Shown here piece by piece: positions 60,891 to 64,000 of a DNA stretch of 64,000 nucleotides. Within the stretch, counting starts at the first letter, position 1. The number at the start of each line of letters is the position of its first letter. The position numbers and the translations under genes were made by a program. The notes under the pieces were generated by a model. It searched no databases and was not told the DNA's origin. It saw only the letters and a program-made list of their open reading frames with translations. The DNA comes from JAEXOD01 sp937930275 (GTDB lineage Bacteria > Bacteroidota > Ignavibacteria > Ignavibacteriales > Melioribacteraceae): positions 1 to 64,000 of the forward strand of contig DAIMZL010000002.1 in NCBI GenBank assembly GCA_036733965.1, written 5' to 3'.

Positions 60891-63620
60891 TTATTTTTCT
60901 ATTTTTTCAATTGCTATGCTGCAAACAAAATTTACCATCTCAAATTCGGTCGCAGTAGTATTTATTTCATCAACTGCATAAATACAGTCGGCTAAAGTTT
61001 CATTACATATATATTCGGAAAATTTTTGAACATAGTCAACAAGTTTTTTATCAGATTTGTATAAAATTTTTATTCTGTCAATAATGTCCAAACCGCTATC
61101 TTTTCTTAAGTTTTGCACCCTATTAACAAACTCGCGTGCATAACCTTCGGCAATTAACTCTTCAGATAGTTCTGTATCAATTGCTACCGTTATACCGTTA
61201 TCTGTTTCAACTAACCAACCTTCAATATTTGAACTTAAAATTTCAACTTCTTCCAAGCCTATAGTTAAATCAGTTCCCGCAACGTTTATTTCAATTTTTC
61301 CGTCTTTTTCCAGCTTCGCAATTTCTTCTTTAGATAATTCTTTAATTCTATTTCCTAAGTCTTTTACTAATTTACCGTATTTAGGACCAATTACCTTAAA
61401 GTTTGCCTTAGCTGATTTGTTAACTATTGAAGCTTCATCATCAAGTACTTCAAGCTCTTTTATGTTTACTTCATCCAATATAACGTTTACCATACTTTCA
61501 ACAGCAGAACGTTTTTGCTTTTCTAAAGCAACAATTATTTTCTTTAAAGGTAATCTAACTTTTAAATTGCTTTTTGCTCTCATCGCTCTTGTTAGATATA
61601 CAATTCTTTGCGCAATATCCATTTTTTCTTCAAGTTCCGGATCGCTATAAGTCGGTTTGGGAAAATCAACTAAATGTACCGATTCAAAATTTTCAAGTTT
61701 TGAAGTATCATTTAAATTTTTATATATTTCTTCACTTATCATAGGTGCAAACGGAGAAGCCAATTTTGCAATGGTTATTAAGCATTCATATAATGTTTGA
61801 TAAGCCGATAATTTATTTTTATTTACTTCCGATTTCCAAAAACGTCTTCTATTTCGTCTAACATACCAATTAGATAATTGATCGATTGTAAAATTAGCAA
61901 CTATTCTGGCAGCCTTTGTAACATCATATTTTTCCATCAACATATCATATTCGGTTATCAAGCTACCTAATTTGCTAATAATCCACCTATCAATTTCAGG
62001 TCTTTCTTCATAGGGAATTAATTCTTCGTTATGTGTAAACTTATCAACATTTGCGTATAAAGCAAAGAAAGAATAAGTATTCATTAAAGTACCAAAGAAC
62101 TTACGTTGCACTTCTACAACTCCTTCCCTATCAAATAATGTTGGTTTCCAAGGAGGTGAAGTTGTTACTAAATACCAACGGGTAATATCAGCACCAAAAG
62201 TATTAAACAGTTCAAAAGGATCAACACCGTTTCCGCGTGATTTACTCATCTTTTGACCGTTTTTATCAAGTATTAATTCATTCACTAAAATATTTTTATA
62301 TGCAACCTTTCCGAATAACATTGTCGAAATGGCGTGTAATGTATAAAACCATCCGCGTGTTTGGTCAATTCCTTCACATATAAAATCAGCAGGAAAATTA
62401 TTTTCAAACCATTCTTTGTTTTCAAACGGATAGTGAAATTGAGCAAACGGCATTGAACCGGAATCATACCAAACATCTATTAACTCAGGCGTGCGTTTAT
62501 ATATTTTTCCGTTTTTTTCAAAATAAATTTCATCAACATAAGGTTTATGTAAATCAATGTTTTCTAATTCCGAAACAGATACTCGTTTTCCGTCTTTTTC
62601 AACAAAGCCTTGTTTTAATTCTTCAATACTGCCAACAGCTATCATGTCGCCGTCATCGCTTACCCATATAGGTAACGGTGTTGCCCAAAATCTATCTCGG
62701 CTTAAAGCCCAATCTTTATTTTCTTCAAGCCAATTGCCAAATCTACCCGTACCTACTTCAGGCGGATACCAGTTGATTGTTTTGTTTAATTCAATCATNN
62801 NNNNNNNNNNNNNNNNNNNNNNNNNNNNNNNNNNNNNNNNNNNNNNNNNNNNNNNNNNNNNNNNNNNNNNNNNNNNNNNNNNNNNNNNNNNNNNNNNNAA
62901 CCCGACATTTGAAATTAAAGTCCAAGGAGTAGTTGTCCAAACTAAAAAGTAAGTATCACCGTCTTTACTTAAATCCTCATCAAGCACTTTCATAAGCACA
63001 TAAACCGAAGGATCTTTTGTTTCTTTATAACCCAAAGCCAATTCATGCGAAGATAAAACCGTTTCGCTTCTGGGGCACTGCGGAACAATTTTATAATCTT
63101 TATATATTAATCCTTTATCAAATAATTGTTTTAAAGACCACCAAACAGATTCGATATATTCGTTAGTACAAGTAATATATGCATCATCTAAATTTACCCA
63201 GTACCCCATACGTTCGGTCATTTTTTCCCAATCTTTTAAATATGTAAAAACCGAATTTCTGCAAGCACTATTATATTTTTCAATTCCAAATTCCGGAATC
63301 TCGCTTTTATTTTTAATTCCCAACTGTTTTTCAACTTCAATTTCAACGGGAAGTCCGTGAGTATCCCAACCGGCTTTTCTATTTACTCTGTAACCTTTTA
63401 ATGTTTTATAACGGCATACTAAATCTTTTAAAGTACGTGCCATTACATGATGAATTCCGGGACGTCCGTTAGCTGTCGGAGGACCTTCATAAAACATGAA
63501 CGGCTTATTTTCCGGTCTGCTTGAAATACTTTTTTCAAATATTTTGTTATCTTTCCAAAATTTTAATACACTTTCCTCTATAAAAGGATAATCGATTTTT
63601 TCGTTGTACTGCTTAAACAT
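60891..63620 (-). CDS. ileS: isoleucyl-tRNA synthetase, interrupted by assembly gap
   Basis: This class I synthetase charges tRNA-Ile. Motifs seen are the HIGH-region PPTANGRPGIHHVMA, GWDTHGLPVE, WTTTPWTL just before the gap, then RDRFWATPLPIW, the KMSKS motif QKMSKSRGN and the anticodon-binding domain. There is no C-terminal zinc finger, and the ANGRPGIHH form fits the eukaryote-like (type 2) IleRS, a group often less sensitive to mupirocin. 100 N (62799-62898) replace most of the CP1 editing domain, probably about 200 residues given usual lengths. The reading frame is the same on both sides. AAGG lies upstream of the ATG. Confidence 0.95.
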   Translation of the reverse strand: MFKQYNEKIDYPFIEESVLKFWKDNKIFEKSISSRPENKPFMFYEGPPTANGRPGIHHVMARTLKDLVCRYKTLKGYRVNRKAGWDTHGLPVEIEVEKQLGIKNKSEIPEFGIEKYNSACRNSVFTYLKDWEKMTERMGYWVNLDDAYITCTNEYIESVWWSLKQLFDKGLIYKDYKIVPQCPRSETVLSSHELALGYKETKDPSVYVLMKVLDEDLSKDGDTYFLVWTTTPWTLISNVGXXXXXXXXXXXXXXXXXXXXXXXXXXXXXXXXXXMIELNKTINWYPPEVGTGRFGNWLEENKDWALSRDRFWATPLPIWVSDDGDMIAVGSIEELKQGFVEKDGKRVSVSELENIDLHKPYVDEIYFEKNGKIYKRTPELIDVWYDSGSMPFAQFHYPFENKEWFENNFPADFICEGIDQTRGWFYTLHAISTMLFGKVAYKNILVNELILDKNGQKMSKSRGNGVDPFELFNTFGADITRWYLVTTSPPWKPTLFDREGVVEVQRKFFGTLMNTYSFFALYANVDKFTHNEELIPYEERPEIDRWIISKLGSLITEYDMLMEKYDVTKAARIVANFTIDQLSNWYVRRNRRRFWKSEVNKNKLSAYQTLYECLITIAKLASPFAPMISEEIYKNLNDTSKLENFESVHLVDFPKPTYSDPELEEKMDIAQRIVYLTRAMRAKSNLKVRLPLKKIIVALEKQKRSAVESMVNVILDEVNIKELEVLDDEASIVNKSAKANFKVIGPKYGKLVKDLGNRIKELSKEEIAKLEKDGKIEINVAGTDLTIGLEEVEILSSNIEGWLVETDNGITVAIDTELSEELIAEGYAREFVNRVQNLRKDSGLDIIDRIKILYKSDKKLVDYVQKFSEYICNETLADCIYAVDEINTTATEFEMVNFVCSIAIEKIEK
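62799..62898. other. assembly gap of 100 N inside ileS
   Basis: Exactly 100 N, a placeholder. By comparison with normal IleRS length the missing piece should be several hundred bases, covering the editing domain between the WTTTPWTL motif and the RDRFWATPLPIW motif. Confidence 0.95.
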
Positions 63621-63658
63621 ACTACCTTATTAATTTATGTTAAACATTATTTATTTAT

Positions 63659-63997
63659 TTATTCTTCTTCAGGTTGTTCATATTTTTTTATTAATTCTCT
63701 TTCTGTTCTTACAAGCTCTTTAAGCTTTATCTCAAACTGTTCAGATTTTAATTGTATATCTTTAAGTTTTTTTTCGGCTTCCAAAATTATTTTTTCAGCT
63801 TTCAATTTTGCTTCTTGAATAGTCAAGTCCGCTTCTTTTACATTGCTTTCAATTATCGGAGTAACAGATTTTTTTTGTTCACAAACAGATAGTTTTTGTT
63901 GAAGAAAAAACACTTCGTTTACTGCCAAACCAAAAAAACCCATGCTTCCGACACTAATTAATCGCAACGAATATAACAGCATATTTTCTACAGTCAT
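63659..63997 (-). CDS. coiled-coil protein, possibly DivIVA-like, near the window edge
   Basis: A reading frame of 112 codons from ATG 63997, open across the right edge, so the true start may lie outside the window. The first 40 residues contain a weak hydrophobic stretch (LRLISVGSMGFFGLAVNEVF). From about residue 55 to the end it is a charged coiled coil (EAKLKAEKIILEAEKKLKDI, ending in YEQPEEE). That second half resembles DivIVA or RNase Y-type coils, and a DivIVA-like gene upstream of ileS is common in bacteria, but the DivIVA N-terminal motif is not visible. It lies 38 bp upstream of ileS on the same strand. Confidence 0.5.
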   Translation of the reverse strand: MTVENMLLYSLRLISVGSMGFFGLAVNEVFFLQQKLSVCEQKKSVTPIIESNVKEADLTIQEAKLKAEKIILEAEKKLKDIQLKSEQFEIKLKELVRTERELIKKYEQPEEE

Positions 63998-64000
63998 ATC

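Noticed and set aside
60646..60981. Phe-rich plus-strand frame opposite the DksA-like gene
   Set aside because: Simply the complement of Lys-rich codons (AAA/AAG read as TTT/CTT); not a real protein.
1..64000. CRISPR arrays, tRNA or rRNA genes, prophage or integrase genes
   Set aside because: No regularly spaced repeats, no tRNA-like cloverleaf or rRNA stretch and no phage or recombinase genes were seen in any gap between genes.

Overview
The window is AT-rich, densely coded DNA. It looks like a chromosomal contig of a bacterium from the Ignavibacteria/Chlorobi side of the Bacteroidota. The main evidence is a complete type IX secretion sorting domain at the end of the 37838-40897 protein (QNYPNPFNPSTTITF, ILGQE, then SGIYL and a basic end), in the style of Ignavibacteria/Kapabacteria. 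Supporting families are DUF5916, DUF4783, a POT-type transporter, a membrane pyrophosphatase and large PAS/REC hybrid kinases. Many genes have clear purine-rich Shine-Dalgarno sequences; others have none. There are two runs of exactly 100 N (23016-23115 and 62799-62898), which look like scaffold-gap placeholders. No rRNA, tRNA, CRISPR array, intact insertion sequence or prophage was seen.

Layout. 1-4000: rocD, then a divergent yjbQ / S1-P1 nuclease / POT transporter operon. 4001-13564 (minus): a five-gene operon of FN3 lipoprotein, DUF4783 protein, NtrY-like kinase, AddA-like helicase-nuclease and cell-wall amidase. 13658-16561 (minus): pyrR-pyrB-pyrC with a PyrR-type RNA leader and a terminator. 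16574-17760: an OmpA-like porin with its own terminator. 17911-23147: an mlaE/mlaF/mlaD-like lipid-transport operon in which the ATPase is strongly degenerate, followed by a lipoprotein and an FG-GAP repeat protein interrupted by an assembly gap. 23335-25998: a DUF5916 outer-membrane protein. 26020-30440 (minus): a YfiR-domain kinase, a CheY-like regulator and a REC-PAS-kinase-REC hybrid. 30904-33117: a beta-propeller-like exported protein and an unknown protein. 33305-36115 (minus): an arsenic-type cassette (methyltransferase, arsR, arsC, thioredoxin-like, permease) with two related operator-like inverted repeats. 36415-41920: rsgA, a large secreted hydrolase-like protein with a sorting domain, and a lone FecCD permease. 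42262-48897 (minus): two very large PAS kinases. 49034-57146: a methyltransferase, a repeat lipoprotein, hppA, an unknown protein, a REC-cyclase, a second mlaE and an alkaline phosphatase. 57159-63997 (minus): ilvE with a 34-codon leader ORF, then the cluster coiled-coil protein, ileS, dksA-like, lspA, rluD.

How it fits together: most genes are housekeeping (pyrimidine synthesis, isoleucine tRNA charging, lipoprotein processing, pseudouridylation, ribosome assembly) or cell-envelope genes. Signalling genes are unusually dense: five histidine kinases, one free receiver and one receiver-cyclase in 64 kb. The most notable observations are the PyrR-binding leader, the paired ars operators, the MlaF-like ATPase lacking nearly all its nucleotide-handling glycines, the YfiR-fused kinase operon, the small ORF ahead of ilvE, and the frame argument that places the real end of the FG-GAP gene beyond the first gap.
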